In this document: one piece after another, positions 12,001 through 19,880 of the stretch
How the letters are laid out: each line of letters starts with the position of its first letter
Numbering within the stretch: the first letter of the stretch is position 1
Source of the DNA: Chamaelirium japonicum
Lineage: Eukaryota > Streptophyta > Magnoliopsida > Liliales > Melanthiaceae
DNA length: 64,000 nt
Reading direction: 5' to 3'
Assembly: GCA_947650365.1 (NCBI GenBank)
Contig: OX393550.1
Location: forward strand, 51,454,379-51,518,378
Program-made: the position numbers and the translations under genes
Notes under the pieces: generated by a model
What the model was told of the DNA's origin: nothing
Database searches by the model: none
The model's input: only the letters and a program-made list of their open reading frames with translations

Positions 12001-13819
12001 AATTTGGTCTGATCCGATTCCGCGACTGATACCCGATTTTAAAACCTTGTATATGGAATTGATCCCCTCATAAAAGGGGGGCTTGTGTCACCTATTTGTA
12101 ATTTAATTTCTGAAGTGCAAAGAAAAACAAAGCATAGGCCCTGTTATATTGAATAAAAGAAACAAAAGTCAGTTTTTGCCAGTGTTTTAAAAAACTCGCC
12201 CCGGGATACTCCCGGGGCGGGGCGGTCCTAAAACGCCCGGGCGGCTCAATCTAGAGATTTTTTCCTGTGGGGCTTACGCCCGAACCACTGGGGCGTACGC
12301 CCCGAACGCCCGGGCGCGCCTTTACGCCCTAATGGCCTGAGCTTACGCCCCATTGGAGTTTGTCTGCATAGTTGAAAAAAATGATTTGATTGCTACCGTG
12401 TAATCTTTTATATGCGTTTTACTCTCTTGGATGGCGATTATGATATTTTTGGAAACTAAAGTTGTTTTAAATTGGTTATATATCATGTATAGAATAATAG
12501 AATCTACGGAATATAAACGTAGATAGTTTGAATTTTGGTTAGAAATTTAGAATTAGATCTTAAATGATATTGAAAGACTGATAAGTTCATTTTTATTATC
12601 GTTTTGTATATATTTGTGATTTATCAACCAATTTTGTAGGTTTAAATGCTTTGTTTGTTCATAATATTTTTTTATTTTATTTGTTTTTAATCTATTTTCA
12701 CTATTTATATAATATTTTTTATTTATATATATTTTTTAAATTAGAAAATAAAAAATTCGTGGGGCTTACGTCTCGCCCCACATCAGGCAAAACGCCCTGC
12801 CTTACACCCCCGCCTCTGAAAACACTACTTTTTGCTTATCCTCCTCTCCTCTCATGGTTTCTCTTATCTCTTTCTTCTCTCTTTATCTTTTAGTTACACC
12901 ACCCGTAACGTAGGGAACCCCAAGAACCCGCCTCCAAAGATCATCGGCAAACCTTACAAGGATCAAGAAGTGGGTATCAAAAATATCCCGAAAAAGTGGT
13001 ATCAGAGCCCTGCAGGGTTTCGACACGAGTGGCTGACCGTAATGCGATGTGCACTCTGTTGATTTTTGTTATTATTCCTCTCCATTTAGGGTGTCGGGCA
13101 CCTTGACTGGGCAATTAAAAGCTGCTTTGGAGGATGAGGCATCCATGTCAACAATCTGTAATATTCCGTTCCCCGACAACAATTAGTTTATTCCTATGAA
13201 GTAGTGGCTTATGATTCCTTCAACAAGGGGCTGCAAGCCTTTACGGGCTGTTCGGGAAGAAATCCTACACCCAACTTAATGTAAAGAGGCACTGACCCCC
13301 AATTTTTATATCTTGGGGGTCCTGGCTCCAAGGTGTATTATATGATTCTTCAAACTTCTCACATGAACAAGTGGCTGCTTTTGTTTCAAATTCTTTCTAA
13401 TTTATTTGGTCGGCGATGATCATGATTTGAAGGCCTTACCATCGTTCGCATCCCCTTCTTAATCGTCGTTTGATCTGCACGGTCACAATTAAATCTCAAG
13501 ATTCTCCTTGCAGGTAAAGCGCTTGTACGATACCTTCCACGAACCCTTCAGGCGGGTTTTCAGCCAGCCTCCCGTTGCTGCTCCGGAAGCCGAAAAAAAC
13601 GACGAGGAACCTCGTTCAGCAAATCAAGCTCTGGAAGTCGAGGGAGACAAGACTGACACATCGAAAGGCGGAAAAGAATCCGATCCGAGCGTCAGGTCGG
13701 CCCTGACTGCCGCGTTCGCCAAATACGCAGACAAAGTCCGGAAGCGGGACCATAAGGGCACTCTGGTGGAGCAGGGAGAATGCAGCAGCAGCACGGCCTC
13801 GAAAGGTTCAGAATCATGA
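1743..13819 (+). CDS. ERCC1: DNA excision repair protein ERCC1/RAD10 homologue, 3' part (four exons)
   Basis: ERCC1 is the non-catalytic partner of the XPF/RAD1 nuclease, which cuts 5' of lesions in nucleotide excision repair and crosslink repair. Exons are 1743-1842, 2275-2346, 9219-9287 and 13514-13819; all visible introns are GT-AG and the frame is kept across the joins. The translation runs [17 protein letters not shown], then [15 protein letters not shown], then [17 protein letters not shown], then [16 protein letters not shown]. These are the end of the central domain and the tandem helix-hairpin-helix (HhH2) domain that binds XPF. A plant-type charged tail follows, ending in [15 protein letters not shown] and a Ser-rich end. 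About 181 codons are visible; exons for the N-terminal two-thirds must lie left of the window. The introns of 6.9 and 4.2 kb are swollen by retroelements. Coding parts look intact. Confidence 0.93.
2570..3000 (-). mobile_element. LINE 3'-end fragment (RNase H-like tail)
   Basis: On the minus strand, 2811-2770 reads [13 protein letters not shown], the characteristic end of the RNase H-like domain found at the C-terminus of many plant LINE polyproteins. Reading continues a short way to a stop. The piece lies in the ERCC1 intron immediately left of the Copia insertion at 3006. Upstream LINE domains were not recognised. Confidence 0.5.
3001..3005. repeat. Target-site duplication CTTTT (left copy)
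   Basis: CTTTT directly precedes the LTR that begins TGTTATCAC; the same five bases follow the other LTR at 8304-8308. A 5-bp duplication is the standard footprint of Copia integration. Confidence 0.9.
3006..3208 (-). repeat. 3' LTR of the Copia element, with expanded GA microsatellite
   Basis: It runs TGTTATCAC to CATTAACA on the plus strand (TG...CA on either strand). It is 38 bases longer than its partner because the AG/CT run at about 3022-3075 has expanded. A TATA-like ATATATAGG/CCTATATAT lies at about 3130-3140 in promoter position for the minus strand. Confidence 0.92.
3209..3222 (-). other. Polypurine tract of the Copia element
   Basis: On the minus strand, GAGTTTGAGGGGGGG directly precedes the LTR start TGTTAATG. 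This is the expected primer for plus-strand DNA synthesis and fixes the element's orientation. Confidence 0.8.
3298..3600 (-). pseudogene. Copia RNase H domain (decayed)
   Basis: The minus-strand translation contains [20 protein letters not shown] followed by [10 protein letters not shown]. These match the Copia RNase H signature (CDN.SAI...NP.FH.RTKHIE). The segment ends just before the polypurine tract, as expected for the end of pol. Upstream, 4020-3664 carries the RT-RNase H connector, with [19 protein letters not shown] and [20 protein letters not shown]. The domains lie in different frames, so the gene is broken. Confidence 0.85.
3664..4960 (-). pseudogene. Copia reverse transcriptase (decayed)
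   Basis: Minus-strand reading gives the spacer, the RT entry region, and near 4140-4175 [13 protein letters not shown], a degenerate form of the catalytic YVDDMILTG box. The connector toward RNase H follows, with frameshifts near 4087 and 4020. The loss of the normal Tyr-Val before Asp-Asp and the multiple frames show that this RT is not functional. Confidence 0.8.
5102..5990 (-). pseudogene. Copia integrase (two-frame remnant)
   Basis: The minus strand encodes [51 protein letters not shown] and [19 protein letters not shown]. This is the catalytic core of a Copia integrase (D, D, E triad region). After a break near 5549 it continues as [20 protein letters not shown] and [16 protein letters not shown], the usual C-terminal part. 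The frame change between the halves inactivates it. Confidence 0.88.
6471..7473 (-). pseudogene. Copia gag (decayed) with CCHC zinc knuckle
   Basis: The start at 7473 reads [18 protein letters not shown], and downstream [20 protein letters not shown] resembles the N-terminal gag domain of Copia elements (N...W...). Near 6740 a zinc knuckle [14 protein letters not shown] (C-X2-C-X4-H-X4-C) marks the nucleocapsid part. A stop and frame shifts separate the segments at about 7219 and 6886. Confidence 0.82.
7530..7990 (-). repeat. Imperfect tandem repeat in the Copia leader
   Basis: A GC-rich unit of about 30-36 bases (core GGCTGCAGGAGGGCCGACGG, variants with GATAGTCGGCGGG) is repeated roughly a dozen times. 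It lies between the gag start and the 5' LTR, where retroelements keep a leader. Pro/Ser-rich open frames over it on both strands follow from the repeat and its lack of stop codons; I do not regard them as genes. Confidence 0.8.
8128..8138 (-). other. Primer-binding site (initiator tRNA-Met type)
   Basis: On the minus strand TGGTATCAGAG lies directly inside the 5' LTR, the standard plant Copia primer-binding site complementary to the 3' end of initiator methionine tRNA. Confidence 0.93.
8139..8303 (-). repeat. 5' LTR of the Copia element
   Basis: It is 165 bases from TGTTACCAC to CATTAACA in plus orientation. It matches the 3' LTR at about 96 percent outside the GA tract; all differences I could see are transitions. 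Confidence 0.92.
8304..8308. repeat. Target-site duplication CTTTT (right copy)
   Basis: It matches 3001-3005 exactly. Confidence 0.9.
8309..9218 (+). other. ERCC1 intron sequence, nothing else recognised
   Basis: AT-rich sequence without a supported gene. The part right of the Copia insertion may continue the LINE relic seen at 2570-3000, but no domain was identified. The acceptor TTTGAAATGCAG closes the intron at 9218. Confidence 0.4.
9557..9742. mobile_element. Short inverted-repeat element (MITE) in an ERCC1 intron
   Basis: AATGATCAGGTGCTCAC at 9565-9581 is repeated as a perfect inverted copy at 9717-9733. The match extends outward with one gap (AGGACAG against CTGTTCCT). The 186-base length and absence of coding sequence fit a MITE. 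No clear target duplication was found, so the superfamily is open. Confidence 0.75.
11230..11700 (+). pseudogene. Copia gag fragment, heavily mutated
   Basis: Plus-strand reading shows LSQFNGK near the start, then [20 protein letters not shown], like the Copia gag (UBN2-type) pattern of a target-binding start followed by W.LVE. Stops and frame changes interrupt it many times. Its position after primer-binding site A agrees with gag. Confidence 0.6.
11741..12052. mobile_element. Possible inverted-repeat element inside the Copia remnant
   Basis: Ends ACAATGGTTTCAAAACTTGG and (reverse complement) ACAAGGTTTTAAAATCGGG match with several mismatches, and both are followed by a GAT-rich block. The interior is full of GATACCGAGTC-like short repeats. 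No exact target duplication was seen. Confidence 0.5.
12180..12827. mobile_element. hAT-like non-autonomous element in LTR copy B
   Basis: The 648-base insert has ends CAGTGTTTT and AAAACACTA (inverse TAGTGTTTT) and flanking 8-mers GTTTTTGC (12172-12179) and CTTTTTGC (12828-12835), differing at one base. The related LTR copy A at about 10790 shows the empty site, GATTTTGCTCATCC. The ends are GC-rich with palindromic CCCGGGCG blocks; the middle is AT-rich. An 8-bp duplication and TAGTG-type ends point to the hAT superfamily. Confidence 0.82.
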
Positions 13820-13987
13820 GAAGTGGAGAGTTTAGCAGCGTGAGTAAAAATTTGTAGAAATATTACTTGTTAGCAACAACAAGCATCATTCTTGCACGAT
13901 CTCGCGCGGTTGTACACATCATGAGACTGGCTCAAGTTGCTCTCTATTCTAGGGAGCCATTTGTCCTTTTCTCTAGTATATAGTGGA

Positions 13988-14472
13988 CTTGGGCTGCAAA
14001 CGAGCCGAGCTGAGCTTTGGTCCGTTTGAGCTTGGTCGTTTATTAAATGAGCCTAAACTTTTTGTTGGGCTTGTCTTGTTTAATAATTGAGCCGAGCCGA
14101 GCCGAGACAAGATTTGGTCTGCTTAAGCTTGGCCTAAACTTCATGTTAGGCTCTGCTCAATTAGTGATCGAATGGTCCCTTATCGATCTTGTTTCTAAAC
14201 TACAAAATCACTCAAAAACATGGATGATATATGTTAGGTCTATTTAAGCCATTTATGAGCGTATTCACGATCCTACTCACGAGCTTGCTCATAAACCCTA
14301 AACAAGCACGTTCGCAACCCTAACCGCCGAGCTTTTGTCTGCTTGAGCTAGGCTCATTTGTTAAATGAACCTAAACTTTAGGCTTGATCTTGGCTTGACT
14401 AGTAACCGAACGAGCTTTTATCGAGACTGTTTGTGAACAGCTCAGGAACAGCTTGGTTTGTTTGCAGTCCTA
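13988..14472. mobile_element. hAT-like MITE (GGGCTGCAAAC ends)
   Basis: The left end CTTGGGCTGCAAAC and right end GTTTGCAGTCCTA are inverted copies. Flanking 8-mers ATAGTGGA and ATAGTGAG agree at six positions. The interior consists of repeated GAGCCGAGC/GAGCTTGG words on both strands. It lies just downstream of the ERCC1 stop codon (13819), possibly within or beyond its 3' UTR. Confidence 0.65.
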
Positions 14473-15006
14473 ATAGTGAGCCAACTTTTGGAAGCAACTC
14501 CTAGGTGCTCCTCAAGCGCTCCCTATTTTCGACCTTTGCTGAGTGCTCCTGTTTCCGGTATCTGAATGCAACGGCCCTGTACGTGCCAATTTTTGAATGA
14601 AACGGCTCTGCACGTGTTCATTGATGATTCGCTCGCCAGTTTCCCCATGTGTGGGCCCCATGAACAGCGTAGAGACTTTCGAGGAGCGGCGTAGGGAACA
14701 GCTATTGTAGCGAGCCTGCATACGTGGCTGCTGGCTATTGGGAGATGGCTATCGGGAGGTGAGAGGAGAGGGGAGACGGGAATTGAAAGGCCCGAAGGTG
14801 AGAGGGCAAGGGAGAAGCATATAGAGGGGGGGGTATGGCATCGCTCCGGACCCATCATTTCTTTCCATAATTTTATTTTTAAAATTCAACGGACACTTTT
14901 TGTTCCAGTGGAATGAAGATTTCGGAATGATATTTTATCCCCTCGTAAAAGGGGGGATGTGATCATTGCCAATCTTTTTATTGGCACTTTAATTACTGGA
15001 GCAGAG
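14473..15006. other. Intergenic stretch, no gene seen
   Basis: GC-richer sequence without a supported product. Bases about 14870-14930 resemble the middle of the MITE at 58226-58426 (TTTTAAAA...TTCCAGTGGAATGAAG). About 14938-14955 shows a CCCCTCGTAAAAGGGGGGATGTG motif like the purine tract and LTR start of the Copia remnant at 10.7-13 kb. Confidence 0.4.
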
Positions 15007-15741
15007 TAGGGCTGTAAATGGGCCGAATTCGGGTCATGCCCAAACATATGAGGGTGTGCTCAGTTCCGGCCCAAGTCACAATTAAAAATCTTGCTAAAAT
15101 CTTTTTATGAAGCCCACCCCCAAAGCCCAAATTTTTACCATAGTAATGCCTAATCCCCCCCCCCCCCCCTTCTTAATTACAGGACAAAAGGAGAAAATAA
15201 CATTAATTATGGTAGGCATTAAAAGGATATGCTTTTAAATTCTATGACATTGATATATGTAAAGCAAATGTGTAGAACTTTGTATGTATTGTATATAAAA
15301 AAGTAAAGTATAAAATAATTTAGGCTTCGGTTCAGGCTTTGGGGCAGGGTTAGCGGTTGCTCATACCTGGTCTATAAATCCCTTGTCCATCCCTCCAACG
15401 GCCTCGTTTAAGCCTCGTCAGATCTGAAAAAGGGGTTCGACGCTAGCCTGATTTCTTGGCTCGCTTGGGAATCGTTAGCGGGTACAATTAAGGTCTACTA
15501 CAATAAAGACCATCTGATTAAGTAAAAATGAATCGTTCGATTAAAACTCTTGAGCCGGTCAAAATCAAACCATTCGGAAGGGAGTGGGTAGAGAGACCAT
15601 TGGAGTGAAGTAAAACCCACTCACCAAAAATATGGACATGGCATTTTTGGCTCACCAAATCTAGGATTTGAGGTAGGGAGGCCGTTGGAGATGCTCTAAT
15701 TAGGCCTAAATCAGGCCTGGCCCAAGCCCATTTACAGCCCT
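15007..15741. mobile_element. hAT-like element with 16-bp terminal inverted repeats
   Basis: AGGGCTGTAAATGGGC at the left is repeated exactly inverted as GCCCATTTACAGCCCT at the right. TAGGG-type ends are common in plant hAT MITEs. Flanks GAGCAGAG and GAGGCTAG are only partly alike, so the duplication is uncertain. The interior contains a 15-base C run at about 15155-15169 and no coding sequence. Confidence 0.65.
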
Positions 15742-15822
15742 CGAGGCTAGCCGCTAGAGTATAGTCCTTCTTCAATGCCACGTGTCTGTCCTCTTCTCCA
15801 CGTCAGCGCCCCATCCCGTGAG

Positions 15823-15946
15823 TGCTCTGCACCAAGCAGGAAGCCTCGTGGCTGAGGTGGCAGCGGTCCATAGGGCCCACAATTAAGACCTTACTATTGC
15901 TGCCACCTCTGCCCAGACAGGGAGGTTCCCTGCTTGGTGCAGAGCA
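15823..15946. repeat. 124-base foldback (hairpin) upstream of the At1g01500-like gene
   Basis: TGCTCTGCACCAAGCAGG at the left pairs with CCTGCTTGGTGCAGAGCA at the right; a second matching pair, GAGGTGGCAG and CTGCCACCTC, lies inside. The loop is short. It could be a small MITE or an unrecognised hairpin transcript. It lies about 230 bases before the start codon at 16176. Confidence 0.75.
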
Positions 15947-16112
15947 GCCGAGTTTTGGTCCTGCTGGACGCCCGTCGATTTCGGAGGGAGAACAACACGA
16001 AAGATGACACCACGAACGAGTCCTCTCCTCCCACAAGCCGCCACTTTCCGCCCCGCAAACCGACTCCTCCTAGGCTCCTCCCAACCCTTCCCTATTTTAG
16101 ACGGAAGAAACC

Positions 16113-16137
16113 CTCATCTCTCTCTCTCTCTAAACCC

Positions 16138-16173
<36 letters not shown>
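16113..16173 (+). promoter_or_regulatory. CT tract, telo-box AAACCCTAG and GA microsatellite in the 5' leader
   Basis: A CTCTCT run, then AAACCCTAG, then about 18 GA repeats end two bases before the ATG. AAACCCTA (telo-box) is a known plant promoter and leader motif of highly expressed and cycling-cell genes. The CT and GA runs can pair with each other. A role in this gene is inferred from position only. Confidence 0.6.
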
Positions 16174-16175
<2 letters not shown>

Positions 16176-16178
<3 letters not shown>

Positions 16179-16994
16179 TGCGGATCGATGATGGAGAACG
16201 GCGATCTCCCCTCGCACGCGAGGAAGCGTGACGGCCTCAACATCAAAGTATTCTACCTCCGCCTCTCCATTGCCGCCGCTGGGGGCGGCGGGGCAAGGAC
16301 TCTCCCCGAGGCCCTAACCCTCGTCTACCTCCCGCGGATCAGCGGGAACCCATTGGAGGTCAACGGCGCCAACATCCGGCCCGACGCCCAGGCCTTCGTC
16401 GCCCTCCACCGGACCAGGACGGCGGAGCCGGGGGGCGGCGCGGAGGCGGTGTTCGCCAGCACGGACCGGGTCCGGGCCGGCCAGGGGGTGCGTTTCGAGG
16501 CGTACGTCGGGGCGGAGAAGGTGCTGAAGGGGTTGTTCCGGCGGGTCGGCAGTGGGGGGTGGGGGATGCAGTGCCGCTGCGCCGAGGAGGCCAACCCGGC
16601 GGGGCTGGGGGTGTCGGCGGCTGAGGTGTGCGTCGCGGGGGAGAGGGGGGTGTTGATGACTGACAGGGTGGAGATTGTTGCGGCGGGGAGGAGGAGGAGG
16701 CGGAGAGGGTTCTGTTTGAGGCTGGAGGAGATACCGGAGGAGGAGGAGGAGGAGGAGTCTGACGGATGCGACTGCTGTCCCAGTGGGGGAGGGGAGGAGG
16801 AGGAGGAGGAATGGGAGGTGGTGCGATTGGACGCTGTGGAGTCGGGGGAGGAGGAGGGGATGGACGGCGAGGATGCGTTAGAGACGGATGCGGTGAGGTG
16901 GGCGGTGGATCTGGGGATCTGGTTCATGTGCTTGGGGGTCGGCTTCTTGGTTACCAGGGCTTCGCACAAAGGATGGATGAGGAATCTTATTTGA
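16176..16994 (+). CDS. At1g01500-like membrane-anchored protein of unknown function
   Basis: A single exon of 272 codons. Conserved blocks match the plant family of Arabidopsis At1g01500, whose databank name 'erythronate-4-phosphate dehydrogenase family protein' is not backed by such a domain here. They are LNIKVFYLRLS, a Leu-Glu-Val-Asn-Gly motif (PLEVNGANI), VFASTDRVRAGQGVRFEAYVG, MQCRCAEEANP and AAEVCVAGERGVLMTDRVEI. Residues about 170-235 are acidic with Glu runs. A hydrophobic segment near 245-262 (LGIWFMCLGVGFLV) followed by a basic tail suggests a C-terminal membrane anchor. The molecular role is unknown in the family. MMENG four residues downstream is an alternative start. The coding sequence is strongly GC-rich compared with its surroundings. 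No breaks were seen. Confidence 0.85.
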
Positions 16995-17113
16995 AATTTT
17001 GTTTTAATCTTTTCTTTAAACTTTGTTTGTGATTTGCTCCAAATTGGTTCATATAGTAATAACAAATTTTGTTTTAATCCTTTCTTTAAACTTTGTTTGT
17101 GATTTGCTCCAAA
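16995..17113 (+). repeat. 49-base direct repeat in the 3' region of the At1g01500-like gene
   Basis: TTTTGTTTTAATC-TTTCTTTAAACTTTG and the following GTTTGTGATTTGCTCCAAAT occur at 16996-17044 and again at 17066-17114, nearly identical. It is a recent local duplication beginning at the stop codon. Confidence 0.85.
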
Positions 17114-17268
17114 TATGTGACGATTAAGAGCCAATAGCCAAGACTTCTGAGATTGTGATGCCAAGATGGATAAGATGTGGTGTACAAGACCACGAGTTAG
17201 CCTCACTTCGCTTGAAGAAAAGAAGATCATGAGCTACTTATATAATTTTACCTCCCAAATATAATAGA

Positions 17269-17427
17269 TGTGTTTTAAAACCGTGTGCCGTTACGAATTT
17301 CGTAAGAACTCCGTAGTTAAGCATACTCGGGCGAGAGTAGTACCAAGATGGGTGACCTCCCTGGAAAGTTCTCGTGCGGGCACGGACAAAGCAAACAATA
17401 TTTTATGTGTTTGGGACGGATGTTACA
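17269..17427 (+). mobile_element. 5S rRNA-like segment, probably a Cassandra-type TRIM LTR remnant
   Basis: GAACTCCGTAGTTAAGCAT, GGGCGAGAGTAGTACCAAG and ATGGGTGACCTCCCTGG match the 3' two-thirds of plant 5S rRNA, including the box A and box C promoter elements. The 5' third is not conserved, so this is not a working 5S gene. Cassandra retrotransposons carry a 5S-like sequence in their LTRs. The segment is bounded by TGTGTTTT and GGATGTTACA, like such an LTR, but the expected primer-binding site and target duplication are not clear. A 5S-derived SINE is the alternative. Confidence 0.7.
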
Positions 17428-18442
17428 AAATCGGTCCGTATAGTTTTCAATGGTAGCACAATACATCTAAATCAAAATTGAATTGAAGGGAACAAAATGT
17501 AGTTTGTTAATGATACTGAGGTAAAGTGATTTGACCTAAACTTTAGAGGGTGAAAGTGTAATTTACCGTTTTAGCACATTATTATTATTTTTTTTTCATG
17601 CTATAATTTTGGGATAAATTATCATTTGAGACTAGTTAACTTTTGAAAATACCAAACATGATTCTTTTCGAAACTTATGAAACATGGCACACGAGGCCAT
17701 AAAAAGTATTTCAAAATATGTTGTTTCACAAAAATATCCTTTATTCAACAATAAATGCCACATATCAGGTTGCTTTTAAATTTTGGAAACCATATATGGC
17801 CTTATAAAAGGGATAAATGCATCCTTTATTCCGATCAACAATAAATACCTGATATCAGGTTGCTTTCAGATCCGGCATGGAGGAAGCAATTAACAAGGGG
17901 CTCCGATCCATTTCACGATTCTCATTCATTCGATTTTCACAATAAATGTCATCATGTTGTTTTGTTACATTGAGGAAGCAAATCCTAAATCGCATGTGGC
18001 TTTGATCCTTTTCACAATTCTCATTTATGATTTTCACAATAAATGCCAAATTAAATTACGATCGGACAATCAACACCTCTGATTAACGATTGGGGCGATT
18101 GCTTTGATTTTTGTTTTTTCACGTGAACGCATTGCTCCGATCCTTTTCACGATCGCAAATCGCACGGAGCTCCGATCCCACGATTACGATTCTTTTTCAC
18201 GATTCGAGTGAGGTGCAACTGACGATTGTGATTATGCCACACGAATATCGAAGGTTGGAAAACTGGTTGGCAAAATAGCATTTTTGGGGATCAGTCCTTT
18301 AATTGGAGGGCAACTGTGGATCTTTTTCCGGTATTCTCATTTTTAACAGTTGGGCATATATGCAAATTCAAATTATTATTAATCAATTTTTTATTTACGA
18401 ATGATCAATTATGGTCTATATCATATTTATTTTAGAGACAAG

Positions 18443-18445
<3 letters not shown>
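17428..18445. other. AT-rich intergenic stretch with a short direct repeat
   Basis: No gene is supported. CAACAATAAATGCCACATAT followed by CAGGTTGCTTTTA (about 17749-17780) recurs as CAACAATAAATACCTGATAT plus CAGGTTGCTTTCA (about 17835-17868). Further ACAATAAATG words follow at about 17940 and 18040. Confidence 0.5.

Positions 18446-18500
<55 letters not shown>
18446..18500. repeat. TA microsatellite
   Basis: About 27 uninterrupted TA units. Confidence 0.97.
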
Positions 18501-18504
<4 letters not shown>

Positions 18505-18552
18505 CCCGATCCAGTGAGAAACCTCTTATATGCGAAATATTGTGCGAAACCA

Positions 18553-19451
18553 ACCTAGAGGTTTCAGAATTTAATGAAACTTGGTAATCATGCTACCTAT
18601 GCCAAGTTGATCATCCTCACCAAAATTCATCAAATTCTAAAACCTCTAGGGGTATCAAATGTTAGAACACTTACCGACTGTTCATAAAAACCGTTAATGT
18701 GTCCGAGTGCGAGATCCTCGGTCCAGTCGAAGAAGAAGAAAAAGGGTTTCCGATCTAGTGTTATAGTTCAAGGCCTCTCTGCTCGCTCTCCTTCTCCTAT
18801 GGTGGATCTAGAAGGGTATGAGCTAAGGTCAGAACTTGAAGGGGAAGCAGAGTTAGAAGGAGATTGTTTTCCCCCAGCTCCAGATGACCCCTTTGCCGAA
18901 TTCAAGGAGGGCAAGTTCCCTACCCATCTTGCTAATTGCCCCTCATCATGCGCTAGGCCCAATTCTGCTTATAAGGCATCTATTAGAGTAAGGGAGAGAG
19001 CAATAGAATTTTGGCCGAAGAGCGTATCAGACAGAGTGACTCGAAACAAAGGTACTAGAGGAGGTGGTGATGGAGTACGTATAGAACTAGTTTGTCTGGA
19101 GGACCCTTGCACTTCTAGTTCCTCTTGCTCTTGGTGTACCGTTCTTGTAGATCGTGTGCTGGATCTTCATGTCCTCGGGTCTGGTCTTCGTGTGTTGCTC
19201 ACTTGTTTTGAGCTTTTTATTTCTTTTGCCAAGTGTTAGGCCGTTGTGTGATCCTTTTGGGTCTTGTTACTACTTACTCGCCCAGATAAGCCGAAATCTG
19301 TAACCAGTTCTTTGTATAATAATTTAATTTACTTTTCAAAAAAAAAACCCCATTAATTTGATTAGCCTAGAGGTTTTAGAATTGATAAGGATGATCAACT
19401 TGGCATAAGTAGCATGTCTATCAAGTTTCATCAAATTATGAAATCTCTAGG
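18553..19451. mobile_element. Foldback element pair enclosing a polyA-ended insert
   Basis: Arms 18553-18650 and 19366-19451 are inverted copies of each other. Each arm is also nearly self-complementary at its ends (CCTAGAGGTTT...AAACCTCTAGG). Between them, about 18690-19347 ends in TTTGTATAATAATTTAATTT plus a run of ten A, like the 3' end of a plant LINE transcript. It holds an open stretch (18697-19239) with no recognised domain. The simplest reading is a retroposed fragment inserted in a foldback MITE. A host gene fragment caught by the foldback is possible. Confidence 0.6.
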
Positions 19452-19539
19452 CTAATCAGCCATGCATCCCCCACCCGAATGCACTGTTAAAACTTAAAAG
19501 TTTCTATTTGAATAAGGAGTAATGCAATTTGAACAATTT

Positions 19540-19617
19540 GCAGCAACAAAAACTTTGACAAAGTACATCCATGGACGGGTGGTGGGACCGTTTGGTGTGG
19601 ATGCTGATGCATTGAGC

Positions 19618-19648
<31 letters not shown>

Positions 19649-19702
19649 CTGGCGCTATCGGGGCATGGGCCAGATTTGTTAAAGTTTTTGTTGCTGCAGA
19701 TG
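19540..19702. mobile_element. Foldback MITE with a 30-base C run in its loop
   Basis: TGCAGCAACAAAAACTTTGA at the left pairs with the inverse (TTAAAGTTTTTGTTGCTGCA) at the right, with one mismatch. The loop contains C30 at 19617-19646. No target duplication was recognised. Confidence 0.7.
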
Positions 19703-19880
19703 AATAATGCATTGGGGGTGGGGACCCGCTGAAGATTTTATCGATCAGATCGCTACATGACTGAGTTTTTTTATTCATGATCTTCTTTGGATTCTTCATC
19801 ACTCTATATATTTACCAAAGAAATTGTAAAATTTATAATGTATCTCCATCCAATAGGTTGCCATTAAGTTTTTACTTTTT

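Larger units (their letters stand above)
10709..12985 (+). mobile_element. Old plus-strand Copia remnant with two LTR-like copies, each followed by a primer-binding site
   Basis: LTR-like copy A (about 10709-10972) and copy B (about 12087-12983, interrupted at 12180-12827) share blocks such as ATATTGAATAAAAGAAA, TAGTTACACCAC and CGTAGGGAA. Each is preceded by a purine run (AGAGGGGGGGGCTTG or AAAAGGGGGGCTTG) and followed by GGTATCAGAGCC. Between them lies a gag-like fragment. This gives the order PPT-LTR-PBS-gag-PPT-LTR-PBS, as left by tandem or recombined elements. Divergence is high. Confidence 0.7.

Noticed and set aside
17269-17427. A functional 5S rRNA gene
   Set aside because: The 5' third does not match 5S, and there is no T-run terminator at the right place.
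18446-18500. TA run as a matrix or origin element
   Set aside because: A simple microsatellite explains it.
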